From NCBI GenBank assembly GCA_025766275.1, contig JAFKAC010000109.1, positions 1 to 64,000 on the forward strand: a stretch of 64,000 nt of DNA, written 5' to 3'. The notes below the pieces were generated by a model. The model worked only from the letters and a program-made list of their open reading frames with translations. It was not told the DNA's origin and ran no database searches. The position numbers and the translations under genes were made by a program. Shown here piece by piece: positions 45,362 through 57,619 of the stretch. Every line of letters begins with the position of its first letter. The stretch's first letter is position 1. Source of the stretch: Lactarius indigo (lineage: Eukaryota > Basidiomycota > Agaricomycetes > Russulales > Russulaceae).

Positions 45362-45924
45362 CTTAGAAGTAGAGAAGAGTTTGAAACGCGTGCTGGAAAC
45401 TTGAGCGGAGGAAGAGAGAAGATGGTCAGACCACTCGGTCGATGGTCGCGGTGTATAGGGAAAGAGTGCAGCTCAGGCTCCATTCGTGCTCCCCATTTTG
45501 GTCCTTTTGTTCCTTTCCTTCTTCCATCAAACACATCGTCACACCTCTTTGCTCTCTCTCCCCCCCCTCTTTTTCCTCATCTCACGTTCTCACACGGCCA
45601 TTTGATCATCGATATTTACTATTACACATCCACGATGAATGGCAGTCCGACCCTGACCAGATACCGTGTGCCCCAACGGCGCAGTTAAAGAGGCGGTAAC
45701 AGACAAACAGGCGCGTAGCACGAATACGTTACGATGAACACAACAGAAAACAAAGGAAAGGAAGAAAAGAAAAGAGACGAAGAATAGAAGAGTGGAACTG
45801 CTAACACTGATTTTTTTTATGTTATCAAAGGTTTAGAAGCAAACCAGAAGGGTAAACGTTCGGTGGAGCCAAGACAGTCAATGCCGCCAAGGCAAATCAA
45901 AGGTTGCCACTAGCGACGATGGCC
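45362..45924. other. Intergenic region between HMG-box and oxysterol-binding protein genes
   Basis: About 560 bp. A pyrimidine-rich stretch at about 45500-45600 on the plus strand lies near the 5' end of the oxysterol-binding protein gene, as often seen in fungal promoters. No other feature was seen. Confidence 0.4.
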
Positions 45925-46621
45925 CTACTCCTCATCATCTTCACCGTCTCCACTGCCGGCGTTCTTATTCTGACATAACACTCGAATCAGTACCAGGTCA
46001 CAAGCGACGACGACAACCGATGGTACGTACATCGTATTCTGATTTTTCCTGTTCGGCACGGGACTTGTCTCGTGCTGCCTGTTCAATATAGGGCTATTTT
46101 TTAAAAACGAGGGGAAATGATTAGCATGACGTCAAGTTCAACATGTAGGATGACGAGAAAAGGGGGCTGAATCATCAAGACAACGAATCCCAACAAGCAT
46201 AGAGTCAAGAGGATGCATGCCATTCCAAAACGCGTAGAAGAATATATGGCCCTGCAATCTTACCTTTTTCTCTTCCTCGTCGAGCTCTTTCCACTTGGCA
46301 CCGAGCAATTTGCCGACTTCGCCTGTATCATAATGTCCTCAGCGCACGTCATATGTCTCTTGAAAAAAAGGTCCTACCGAAGCTGGCATCAGGGTTCTCT
46401 GCCTTGATCCTCTCCCGCCAGTCCTGGCTGAAGAACATGTACGCAGAGAGAGCACGCTTGGGCGCCTTTGGGTCTTTCTTACGGGCACCGCCCCTTGGGG
46501 TTTTCTCCGTTTTCTCGGCTGCTTTGCGTGTCTGCGAGCAACTAGGCATCAATATCGACGAGCGCTTGAAAAAGGGAGGATGTACCCCACTGACCTTGGC
46601 CTTGGTTGCTTCCTTGGGCAT
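45925..46621 (-). CDS. NHP6-like HMG-box chromatin protein
   Basis: Small single HMG-box DNA-bending protein that acts in the nucleus, with homologues assisting FACT and transcription. Exon 1 at 46621-46595 encodes MPKEATKAK. Exon 2 (46531-46378) encodes a basic tail and [20 protein letters not shown] through ENPDASF. Exon 3 encodes [20 protein letters not shown], and exon 4 [21 protein letters not shown]. The last exon is [14 protein letters not shown], an acidic tail, with the stop at 45925. All introns are GT-AG. The start at 46621 was chosen over the in-frame ATG at 46660 because it gives the conserved MPKE N-terminus. It lies on the same strand as, and 0.56 kb from, the oxysterol-binding protein gene. 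Confidence 0.92.
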
Positions 46622-46940
46622 CTGTGGGGCTAGGGTTAGCATCAGGACGACCAACGACACGTCGAGAACACGCGATCAGAGAGTGCAAAGGGGCATGAGA
46701 GAGGAGACGCATATGTGAGGCGAAATAATATGAGGGATAGAGCCATCGATAGCGGGATGGGCCAGCAGAGGAAAAGTTTGAGAGGAAAAGACGAACCTTT
46801 AAGGGCTATGTGGAGTGACGAACGAAGGGAATAAGTTGCAGGGACGGGAGGGGAGGGGAAGTGGCAAGGGAGGATGAGCGGATGAGGCGGGCGCGCGGGC
46901 AAGGCAGGGATTGCTCTAGCTGATACGCTCTGGCGGGGCA
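46622..46940. other. Upstream region of the HMG-box gene
   Basis: About 320 bp, purine-rich on the plus strand, ending where segmental duplication copy A begins. No gene seen. Confidence 0.4.
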
Positions 46941-47104
46941 GTGGGCTGGGGTGGGCCAGCAGCGGGTTCAACTTTGTGCGGGGTTCTCTCCCCTCTTCCC
47001 TTTTTGCTGGTGGGAATTCCGGCGGCCTCTGAATTGCGGTGGCTGAGCAATTATCCCTTTTCTGGAACTTAGTTTCCCCGGCCGGGCACCCGTGACATCC
47101 ACTA

Positions 47105-47600
47105 TTATGTACGTCTCCGGTAACCTCCCAACCGTCTATCCCACGGTCCATCAACCATCAACCCTGCCTTTGCAACGACCTGTTCTGCCAGGGTCGCCTC
47201 GACGTGCACATGCTCAACTCGCGCGTCAGCCTCTGCTATTCCGGCTTGCAGGCCACGTGCCAGGGCAATAACACGGTACCCGCATGGCGTGCCACGCATC
47301 GCAAGACTTGGCACGGTGTAGATCAACGGCGGCAGGATCATATCGAACGTGTGCAGGTGCCGGATGTCACATTCCGTCGTTGAGAACACTTTCCGAAGCG
47401 TCCCCGCTCGCGCCGGAGGCTCTGGCCGGTGCAGCGGACCGCCCCGTTCGAGCCGCGCTACGTACAGCCTCATCACCAGGCCTGGGGCACTGATGCAGCG
47501 ATCCGTATCCCAGCTACAGAACCCTGAATCTGCCATTTAGGTCGATGAGGAGCGTCAGCTACGAAGCGCTCGCCTTCGACTGTTGGGACGGCGTCGGCCA
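47105..47600 (-). pseudogene. Degenerate conserved coding-like block, copy A
   Basis: A minus-strand frame of 143 codons with SWDTDRCISAPGLVMR, ILPPLIYTVPSLAMRGTPCGY and similar strings. The paralogue at 57195-57619 has the same peptide landmarks, but they fall in different frames in the two copies. This suggests remnants of one gene with frameshifts, not an active gene. The family is not recognised. Confidence 0.35.
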
Positions 47601-47809
47601 TGCTTGGCACACGAGCCCGCCGTAGCCGGCGCCGGCATTGCGCGTTGGGCCCGCGGAGGAGTAATTAGCGCTTCGATTCGGAGTACTCCGGAAACCTTTC
47701 TTTTTTGGATCCCGATCCGGACGGCGGCGACAGGGTCGAGGATACCAATAGCGGTACTAGTAGCCGAGAAGGATAAATTGTAGTAGTTGTTTGTGCAGTA
47801 TTACAGTAG

Positions 47810-48514
47810 TACTATCCCCTCACCTAACCTCGGCGGGGCGCTAATTGGGTTCCCAAGCTCGGCGGTCACATTAGGTCACATGTGACGTTCAAACACCGCT
47901 CTGGTGTCCCAAAGTCGTCACCTTGGTCGTCATCAAAGTCGTCGATGTGTTGACACTGATGGATGAGTATCTACCTTGAAGTGAAACCATTTGCATTATA
48001 ATGACAGCTCCGGAGTTTTTTTTGGAACTGGGAAACTTTTATAGATAGTAATATGGTTCTCGTCCTCTCTTTTGCCCTTGTTGCCACCCCAATAGACTTG
48101 TATATACCATCTGCAATATCCTTGACTGCTGCCCCATGCGCCTTACTCGAAATCACAGTCTGTGGAGGCAAGTGATTTCCAATGACTTGCCGTCCAGGAC
48201 TCTGCCGAGCTTCGGCGTGTCAATGCCACCTTGAATGCCTGTTGGAACTCCGACATGGCATCCCCCTGGCAGGTGACAGATAGGGTGACAATACCATATT
48301 TGGTAGTTGAACACTGATAACCGTCGATATCCAGCATCCCAAGTGTTTCTGCTATTTCTTTGATCAGATCGTCCGTTATATGTCTTCACAGAGTAGAGAT
48401 CCTCTTTTATTTGACAATACATGTGAAAATGCAGGCTACAGAAACATTTGCCGAAGTTGAGGTGCATTGGTCAGCCAAATTAGCGCCCCGCCGAGGTTAG
48501 GTGAGGGGATAGTA
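47810..48514. mobile_element. 701-bp non-autonomous DNA transposon with 35-bp perfect inverted ends
   Basis: Element 47812-48512. The left end (47812-47846, beginning CTATCCCCTCACCTAACC) and the right end (48478-48512) are perfect reverse complements over 35 bp. TA is duplicated on both sides (47810-47811 and 48513-48514), and the paralogous site in copy B (about 57826-57835) is uninterrupted with a single TA. A TA duplication points to a Tc1/mariner-like or related superfamily, but no transposase is present. The interior holds a coding-like stretch on the minus strand (about 48145-48390, including MLDIDGYQCSTTKYGIVTLS), possibly a captured host gene fragment. Confidence 0.9.
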
Positions 48515-50260
48515 GGTGACCCTTTTGAGACGTACAGTGGGTTCTTCGTGTCCGAGTCTCAATGAAATAACACGCCGGGGCAGGAATCCCCAGGCATACA
48601 GCATGATCAACCCAGATCCCATTTGAGAGTGGTGCGAGGGCGGAGGCACAAGAAAAAAGTGAGCAACTCACAAGGAGTCAGGTTCCAAAGATTGGGTTGT
48701 GGCTTTAAGACGAGGATGATACACGGTATGCCCTAGTAAAAGGCGAGGGCATAACTTTCTTGTGTCAACCCCAGCCACAATACTTGCTAAGTACTCGAGA
48801 CGGGTAAGAACATAATTTTTGTATTCTCTTCGGGTCGCGGGTATGGGAACAAAGAACGCGTCTAACGGCCCGGCTGGCAAACGGGGCTCAAAATCAACTC
48901 AGGATCGAGCTCAAATACTGGTCACTTGTTCGGACGCCACTGTGACGCTTCTTCAGTAAGCAAAAGGCTACCTTGAACTCTAACCACCATAATGGTCGAG
49001 TTTTTTTTCCACGCAAAGCGTCGGTATGGATGGGCCGCGCACCGACATACAATTAGGCACCCACGGCAGTGACCCACGGACGAGACCCCAAAGTTAGATC
49101 GACCTCTCGGCGTGTGGATACTTCAATCCCTTCTCTCTCTTTTGGCCTCACTAATCCCGAGAGTGTTATAGTGCCGTGCTTTAAGGGAGCAAATATGATA
49201 TCTCCGCCTTGGTTCCCTCTCTCGCGCATGTCTGCTCGACCACGCCGAGTCCATTCGACCAAAATCTCGCTTTTACCTATCCTTGGAGTCCTTGCATAGT
49301 AATAGCTAAGGGACGGAACACTAACAGACTTCCCCACACGGCATCTATCGACTCGCTCTAGGTGGCTAAGCCTACAGGTTGCGACTTTGCTTCGCACACT
49401 GGCAGAGTACCATCATCCAAGTTCTCATTCTCAGTCGAAATCAACTTCGTGCTTCCTGTATCGCGCTCGCACCACAGTATCGCCTGCTCTTCAACACGCC
49501 TTCCTAGTTATCAAGTCAATTGCAAGGAGTGACTCGCTGTGAAAAATCCTGCATCATGCTCTGCCTCTTTTCACCTGCTCTCACACATTTGCTAATCCAC
49601 ATTGTCGCGCTTACATCTATGCGGGGGGTCACTCACGACGAAGCCCTCGCCGGTCCAGCCACTGGATATAACACTGACACGATCCTCTTTAGTGATAACT
49701 TGACCAGGTTAGGGCTTTTTTTTGAACAGGTACTGTCTCCACCTTCACACATGTATCAGGCGTCTGAATCCCCTACGTCGGTCCTGCACCTCATGGTGCT
49801 GGAAACCGCCAAGTTATTGAAGCGCTACTATAAACACGCCGACAGTCTCCTCTCCGATTCCGGTACTGCTGCTCTCAGGGGATGACTCGTCCTCGGAGGT
49901 GGTCAGTCCTCGCTAACTGGAAAAATTAGATGTCAATCGAAACTGCTGAAGACAGTTCTCATGGATCACACCTCCCACTCTCCAGCAAGACTGATCGCTG
50001 CATCCCGTGATCGCATTCTCGATTCTGACAATGAAGCATGCGTAGTGAACTGTACATGAAACGAGTGCACGGGGACAGTTACACGTATGACAATAATCCG
50101 GGAGAGTTTCACGTATTCTACACGCGATTTCACTACATAAATACTATTGGGTTCGGGTGAATCGCTGAAATAGGGGTCAATGTACAGTAAAGAGGCAGGG
50201 TAATCGTCACTCACACACGTCGACAAGTCAAAAGAATATACTATACCGCGTTCCGTTCGT
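48515..50260. other. Non-coding part of duplication copy A
   Basis: About 1.75 kb downstream of the NLR gene, matching 57836-59566 by eye. Frames such as 48668-48880 (minus) and 49520-49885 (plus) have counterparts in copy B, but their ends and frames differ, so I treat them as chance frames in duplicated DNA. Confidence 0.45.
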
Positions 50261-53200
50261 TCATTCAGCATCGTGCTGCGAGAACAATTGTACAATTTCT
50301 TCTTGTCTTGGGCCACAGGCAACCTCGCATGGTGTCTTTCCACTGAGATCGCATATATGCGCATCCGCACCATGGTCCAGTAATAACCGCACGACCTCTG
50401 GGTATCCTCCCATCCAACCACGTGTCGCGTAATGTAACGGGGTCGATCCTTCGACATCCTGGGCGTTGACTTCCGCGTTGCGTTCGAGTAGTAACCGAGA
50501 AAACTCAGAGTCACCGCCTTGCGCTGCGTAATGCAGTGAAGTTACTCCCTCGTTGTTAGAGATGCGGACGTCCGGATTATGGCCCAGCAATAACCGCACA
50601 GTATCGTGTTGGTTCATCATCGATGCGCAGAGAAGCGGGGTGAATCCTTCGTTATTCCGTGATTCGACCTCCGCGTTGCGCTCGAGTAGCAACCGAGCAA
50701 CCTCGAGGCGATCGTAGGCCGCCGCCAGATGCAGTGCGGAACTTCCCCTGTTGCTGCGAACGTACTCGTCCGCATTGTGGTCCAGCAATAACCGTAATAC
50801 ATCGAGGTGTCCACGCTCTGACGCCCTGAGAAATGGGGTGAATCCGTCATCATCGCGGGCATTGACCTCCGCATTGCGCTCAAGTAGCAATCGAGCAACC
50901 TTAGGATCACCGGCAGCTGCAGCATAATGCAGTGGAGTCCTTCCTTTATTATCGCGGGCATGTTCATCCGCATTGTGGTCCAGTAATAATCGCAAAGTAT
51001 CAGGGTGTCCACTGGCCGATGCGCAGAAAAATGGGGTACATCCGTCATCATCCTGAGAATTGACCTCCGTATTGTGCTCGAGGAGTAATCGAACGACTTC
51101 GAGGTGGCCGTAATACGCCGCGTAATACAGTGGAGTCATTCCCTTGTCGACCCGGACACGTTCGTGTCCATAGCTCCATCCCAGCGATACGGACTTAGAC
51201 GGACTATCAGTGAATGAGGGTTCATCGTGGGAATCGGCCTCTGCACGGCGCTCGAGTAGGAACCGCTTGAGTGACCGAGCAGCTCCAAGGTGACCTTCGC
51301 ACACAGCGCAGCGAAAGGACGAGACACGTCCCTTATCGCGGACATGCTCATCTGCAGAGTGGTGTAGCAATAACCGCGTGACATCACCTTTGAACATTGG
51401 ATCAAGAAATGCGGTAGTTCCTTCGGTATTCCGGACGTTGACCCCCGCATTGCGCTTGAGTAATATCCGACAAACCTCGACGTGACCGTAGATCGCCACC
51501 AAATGCAATGGAGTATTTCCGTAGCTATCATGGTAACGCGCATCAGCATTGTGGTCCAGCAGTAACTGCACAATATCACGGTTTCCTGTCACCGATGCAT
51601 GGAGAAGTGCGCTACCGAGGTCATCGCGATAATTGACCTCTGCGTTGTGCTTGAGTAGTAGTATCCGAGCAACCTCGAGGTGACCTTTGGTTGCTGCCGA
51701 ACGCAGTGGAGTGTTCCCGTAGTAGTCACGGATACGCACATCGGCATTGTTGTCCAGCAATAACTGCATAACATCACGGTGTCCATTATGCGACGCTGCG
51801 AGAAGTGGCGTAGCTCCGTGGTCATCCCTGGAATTGATCTCCGCATTGTGCTCGAGTAGTAAACGGGCGACCTCAAGGCGACCGATGCTTGCTGCGCAGT
51901 GCAGTGGAGTTGTGCCGTCCTTCTGGGAGTTCACGTCCGCACCAACGTTTAGCAGCCACTTCGCGATATCAAGATGTCCCACGTGTGAAGCATGGTGCAG
52001 TGGAGTCAAACTATCTGCAGAGTGTAAATTTATGTCGGCGCCACGCGCGAACAGTAACTGAGCAACACCGATATGCCCGTCCATTGTCGACGCATGCAGC
52101 GGGGTACCGTAAGCACCACCCAAATGATTTACTTGCTGTGGGTGCTTCATGATCAGGCGTTCCACTAGACCACGGAACCCCTTCTTTGCGGCATAGTACA
52201 AGGGAGCTGCTGAAGGTGGTACAGCTCTCGGCTCTCCAGACGTGCGATCCATCATGAGCTCGAATTGGTCTTGAATCCGGACCCACGCTGAAAAATATGG
52301 CTTGTCCATATCAAAGAAATCATCCATTGCGTCCTTTATCTCTAATTCCACATTTCCGATCGACGCATGCTCATCCCAATATTTTGCAGCATATTGAACA
52401 AGAGGAGTCTTCTCGGCACTATCCTTGTCGGTACCATCGTCCAGGCGAAGTAACACGCCGAGACAAGCCTGGGCAAGAATTATGTGGCAAGGTTCGATGG
52501 GGATGTAGAAACGGGACACGTCTTCCATGCAACTCGCGAGTCGATCCGATATCAGGAATTCTTTTACGGAGAAATGAGAGAATTGAACGACACGGGATCC
52601 ATTGTCGACGATGACGGAAACCAAACTGGAACAAGCTGACAACACCGCTTCTTCCTGGTCTTCCCACCGCCAATCCGCGACCAACTTTGGGACCCCTCCC
52701 AAGCTCAAGTCAAACGCGAGCACTTCCGCGAGTTCGTCGACGCGGAGTGGACGACTGGCCACGGTGAGGCATTGCAAGAGCCGATAAGCGAGCTCCCGGT
52801 TAGCATTATTGATCTCCTTCAGGATGCGCTTGTATGTCTCGTCGAGTGATTTGGGCAATTCTTCGAGTATACGACGGAGATTGGTCGGGAAGCAGTGACG
52901 CAGAACCTCCAATTGACAAAACACCCATCGAAACCTGTTTCAAACATAAGATAACTGTGCGGCCATGACGAGCCGAAGATGTGCTTACATTCCATCGGCT
53001 TTTCCCGTGAGATTCTCAATCACCGCATTTTTATCGTCTTCCCGCCATCTCTTCATCCTTCGATCCGAGTGGACGACAAAAGTAACGTAGTCGTTAATGT
53101 CCTGCTTTTGTCCGCTTTCGTCGTGGAGGGATACTTGTTGAGTTGCCAAAGGCTCGAGTGCGGTGCGAATGTCGAACTCTGGCCGACTCGTGATACATAG

Positions 53201-54866
53201 ACGTAGATTTGGATGGTGAAGGTCGACAAGTTGTTTGACCAACTCGATGACGTTCTCGCGCGACGATGGAATTCCCGAATCATTGGGGGACTCGTCGAGA
53301 GCATCCAGAATCAGATAGACCGGCACTTGTTCCGTCATTGCGAGCATATGCTTGAGGCACTGCGCGAGCGAGTCGACAGTTGGCTGATCTGATCCTCGTT
53401 TGTGTGCGGAGTATAAGGTGGAAAGAACGTCGCAGAAGATATCGGATTGATCGGAGAGTTGGACAAGGAGGGATGATAGTAAAGCGCGCTGGTCCTGTTT
53501 TGTTGTGTCCTTGAAATCGAAGTAGAAATAGGCCAAGAAAGCAGACCCGGCATCGGACATGGACTTGATATCGCGGACGATCGCGGAGCTTGTGAATGAT
53601 ATGAGTCGGAGTAGGACGCAACTCGGCGGCGTGTAACGTACCTGAGAATACTCTTCCCGGAGCCAGCTATCAATTTAGGAGTTGTTGGTGGAATTAAGAC
53701 TCGGACGCTGATGGGATACGTACGTTTTCCGTGAATCCATAACAAGGAACCAGATATTTTCCAATCTGTGAGGGTTTTCCCTTTCGTGCACCAGGCGGCG
53801 GTACCCTCGTGATGAACACCGGATGCGGTGTTGTAATTGACAGACGGATCAGGAGGAGCAACCCATCTTCGGAGGTCCTTGCGTAAGTCGTTCCCTGTAA
53901 AGAGGTCTAGTTTTCTTGGTCTCCGGCGACGAGATGAGAAGATGACGAACGGTTGAGGTCAGTAACTTGGTTAGAGACTTGTTGAACCGCCATTCCGGTC
54001 TCCTCTACGCCTAAGCGAAGGTCCATGACTTTGTCGTCGATGCCGCGGGTGATCAATAGGGCTTCTGCTGCTGCCATCCGAGCTTCCTCCTGCGTCAACA
54101 TGTCTAGTCGCTGAAGCGCGTCCTCCACATCCGTCCTTCCAATTAGCTTCTTCAGATATTTCTCTGCATGAAGGTTGATTTTTGGCCCGGGGTATGTATC
54201 AACAAGGGAGGACATACTGGTTCGTCCCTCCCCGGCCTCCTTCGTCACGATCCCGAGGATCGAGAGCACCTCAACCATGATCTTTATGATAATGTCCTTC
54301 ATAGCTGCCGTCGGCCGGACCTCGATATATTTTTCGAGTCGCTTGAAGAAGTGCTCCAAGCGGCCAAACAGGTCTACGACAGCATTTTGGCTGGTGCGGA
54401 CATCCTTGACCGCCTAAAAAGTAGAGTTTAACGGAGACACTCGTCAGGTTATGAATGATGCTCACCTGGAGGAGGACACCAATCCCAGTGAAGATCGCAT
54501 TCGATGGCGGGAATATCTGACATCATATAAATCAGAGGGTAGACATCGAGCGGTTCAAGGGCTCGGAATTACCAATCCAACACCGTTACCGAGGGCCACA
54601 GAGAATGCGTACAAGACATTGACAGTAGGATCGAGCCACTTTGACCACCTTTCGTCGGCAATTTGAGATCGATCGAATGTCTGGACCTGGGTTCGAAGTA
54701 TGGCAAGAATGGCACTGGGAGAGTCGCAGGACTGCAGCTGGGCGGCTAGTGGATGGGAGGCGATGTCTCGCTTTGTTTGCCTTTTGTATTCCTCCAAAGC
54801 AGCTATAAAGATTGTTTCGAAGTTTGTGGAAGAGGTAGAAGTAGAAGTAGATGGAACTTGGGACAT
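50261..54866 (-). CDS. NLR-like STAND protein, Goodbye-NACHT-ankyrin, copy A
   Basis: Multi-exon gene. Exon 1 (54866-54574) starts MSQVPSTSTSTSSTNFETIF and continues IAALEEYKRQTKRDIASHPLA and WLDPTVNVLYAFS, the Goodbye-type N-terminal domain of fungal STAND proteins. Exon 2 is 54516-54466 (IFPPSNAIFTGIGVLLQ), and exon 3 starts at 54413. A short helical linker follows. NACHT begins with WIHGK, joined through a 25-nt microexon (53642-53666) to give GSGKS (Walker A). It continues with DIKSMSDAGSAFLAYFYFDF, YLILDALDE (Walker B), TSRPEFDI and, after an intron at about 52980, VFCQLEVLRHCFP and FSHFSVKEFLIS. Then come about 19 ankyrin repeats (about 52200-50261) ending VQLFSQHDAE. The frame is open after splicing; one junction near 53900 is not resolved. 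Likely a cytosolic receptor for non-self recognition or heterokaryon incompatibility (inference). Confidence 0.85.
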
Positions 54867-57003
54867 AGCGCTCCTTGAAGGAACCCGGTTGGACGCTTAC
54901 AGTAGGGACGTTGCTCGGGCTTTGCGATCTGGACGCGTCGTGTACGACAGATAGCCGCCCTGATATTCCCAGGGGGGCAGCCACCTATAGACGCACACAC
55001 ACTAATTTGCACACATGCCGCGTGGGTGAATGAGAAAAATGACTGTGTCTCGTTGCTAGCTCGTACTATCAATAGTCTACTACGTTTTCCGGCCCACAGA
55101 TTAAAAATAGCCCCACTCCTGCGCGCAGATAACTGTCTCTTGGGACACCTAGTCGTCCGCCATCCTTCAACACACCACACCGCTGCCAATTTTAGTAGCC
55201 AGCGACTGTGGCTCCTATGTCACTGATTCTGGCTAGCTTGGTATTCATTTCGATGCGTGGCGAGCACGGACATTGAGCGTGTGTCGCTGTGCCCCGAGGA
55301 GCAGCGTGGTGCTGAGTGGGAGTACTGGGCGTGGCACTGTCAGATGTGCGGTTAGGTTCGTCATGGTGGGGTTTTCGTTGCTGTCTGGGGCAGTGGCAGG
55401 AACGACCATGAGGCCGCAGTGTTCCTCATCTTTGTCTCTGCCACGCCGGTCAGATTTCCGTCGTCTACGTTTTCTGCGCCCGCCTTCGGCGTGATCCCTG
55501 TGGCGAGTCAATCAGTCACCAGCGATCGACGGAGGGCCACTGAAGATTTGAGAGGGAAGTTGCGCACATCACAGGGAATCAGATAACCCAATCAGTCGCC
55601 CAAATATGATCTCATGGGCGCCTAGCACTTCAAACAGCCCGTCGAGAACATCCGCATCGTTAGAGCAGACAATGATCGTAGCTGGCGCAGTCGCCGATGT
55701 ATTCTTTCAGCGCCGGAGTTGCCATGTCCGGCAGTGGCCGTGAACCATTCTGCCCAAGAGCGCAAAGCGCGCCAGCATTAGCTATCATCTGTGCGGAACA
55801 CCCCCAGCCCTAAGCTTGTAACATCGTCAACTCTGTCGCAGCAGATAAACAAGTGAGGAAAGACGCACCGTACTTGATCTAGGCTCTGAGCAGATCCACT
55901 CACGCATGCGCGCCCAGTTCGGGATTGGGCTCGTTGGGCCGCGATCATATAGTGCAATTGACCCACTTGGGAACAAGCCACATCAGCCCCGGCTTGGGAG
56001 GTTGACCGTGTAGACGGCGGAGGAACAGCGTAGTGTCGATGGAGTATAGATCGACGGCTCAACGTGTTGATCGTTTACGACCTTTCCTATGTCAAAGTCG
56101 ATAACGCAGAGCTCTTGTCATCCATTGTCATGCACTGGGGGAAAGGTGTTATTTCAGAGAATAGCAGTGAATAAGAGTGCGCACCATTTAGCAGTCAACC
56201 ACATAGACCATGGACCATGCGATAACTCATTGCCCCGGCGGCAGCACGGGCGTCTCTATCTACCTTTCTGGTTTTTAAAACACGTCTATACCAAGGTACA
56301 AACGAACAGGAAGTTATTCTCGACCATTTGCTGAGAGGTATATGGGTAGATTGGGTCCCCCACCGGTGAGATGGGAAGAAGAGGACGCGAAAGATTATGG
56401 CGGGGCAGTTAGCGGGTCTAAGGCAGAGCGAGGAACGAGCGTAGGCGTCGAGCATAGTCTTTGTGCGAGCGCGCGCGGCGGGGCGGCACGTGGCCCATCC
56501 TTTTCTTCCGTGCCGCGTTCCTCAGCCGGTTCAAAGAACCGTAACTCTTCTGTTTTCACCAACCCGCCACTCCCTAGAAAGAAAAACTGCCAAAGGATCG
56601 ATGAAGAAGCGGTTTTTGTCCCTCGCGCATAGGCGTGCTCCGGGATGGTGTTCCCACCTGCCCGTCGCGACTTCGACTCGGACACGAACCTTGCACGAAC
56701 CGCCAATATTTTTCGATGGAGAAGCACTTCGTGCTTCCGCCCGGTCTCTACTAGCTGACGCACTATTACACCTAATCGCTTACCGGTCCCCCATTCCCTG
56801 TCGCACCCTAGCCTGCTCTTAGCACACCTGCTCGTTGTTTTTCCCTAATCACAATGTTTTTTGCTCTCGTCCTCTATCCCGCGCGATCAGCCGGACTTTT
56901 GCGATCAGCCGGACTTTTCTACACCACGCCCTCGCTCCCTCGTTCGGCGCCGCGCGGGCATGCGTCGTCGGTAAGCTAAGGCAAGCGACCCATAAAGAGG
57001 ACT
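54867..57003. other. Unique spacer between the duplicated NLR blocks
   Basis: About 2.1 kb. A possible spliced minus-strand gene lies at 55245-55760 (separate entry). From 56340 to 56820 overlapping frames occur on both strands without recognisable domains. A tandem 18-bp repeat (GATCAGCCGGACTTTTGC, slightly varied) lies near 56885-56920. Confidence 0.4.
55245..55760 (-). other. Possible spliced hypothetical gene with arginine-rich tail
   Basis: A reading frame at about 55690-55580 (IIVCSNDADVLDGLFEVLG, HEIIFGRLIGLSDSL) can be joined by a GTGATG...CCACAG intron to the frame ending at 55245. The latter begins with DHAEGGRRKRRRRKSDRRGR, a nuclear-localisation-like basic run. No family is recognised, no convincing 5' exon was found, and both pieces could be chance. 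Weak. Confidence 0.2.
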
Positions 57004-57194
57004 GAGGTGGGCCAGCGGCGGATTCAAGTTTGTGCGGGGTTCTCCCTTTGTGCTGGTGGGAATTCCAGCGACCCTCGCTGAGCAGTTACAGTATCCCTTT
57101 TCTGGAACTTAGTTTCCCCGGCCGGGCACCCGTGACATCCACTATTATGTCACTCCGGTAACCTCCCAACCGTCGATTCCACGGTCCATCAACA

Positions 57195-57619
57195 TCAACT
57201 AACCCTGCCCTGTGCAATGACCTGTTCTGCCAGGGTCGCCTCGACGTGCACATGCTCAACTCGCGCGTCTGCCTCTGCTATTCCGGCTTGCAGGCCACGT
57301 GCCAGGGCGTAGCACGGTACCCACACGGCGTGCCACGCATCGCGTCCACGTCGAGACTCGGTACGGTGTAGATCAACGGCGGCAGGATAATATCGAACCT
57401 TCTGAAGTGTCCCCGCCCGTGCCAGACGCTCTGGCCGGTGCAGCGGACCGCCACGTTCGACCCGCGCACATACGGCCTCATCACCAGGCCCGGGGCACTG
57501 ATGCAACGATGCGTATCCCAGCTACAGCCCCCAAACCTGCCGTTTGGGTCGATGAGGAGCGTTAGCTGTAAAGAGCTTGCCTTCGACTGTTGGGACGGCA
57601 TCAGCCGCGCTTGGCACAA
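57195..57619 (-). pseudogene. Degenerate conserved coding-like block, copy B
   Basis: The frame 57278-57619 has LTLLIDPNGRFGGCSWDTH, APGLVMRPYVRGSNVAVRC, FDIILPPLIYTVPSLDVDAM and ends WHVACKPE. Several tryptophans and cysteines give it a protein-like look. In copy A the same landmarks are broken over frames. I do not recognise it. It may be a decayed gene or its last exon. Confidence 0.35.

Larger units (their letters stand above)
46941..54866. repeat. Segmental duplication, copy A
   Basis: From about 46941 (GGTGGGCCAGCAGCGG) through the NLR gene at 50261-54866 this block aligns by eye with copy B starting near 57005. Shared parts are the degenerate block at 47.0-47.8 kb, the non-coding stretch at 48.5-50.2 kb and the NLR gene. 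Copy A contains an extra 701-bp transposon at 47812-48512. The two copies are in direct orientation, separated by about 2 kb of unique sequence. Confidence 0.85.
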
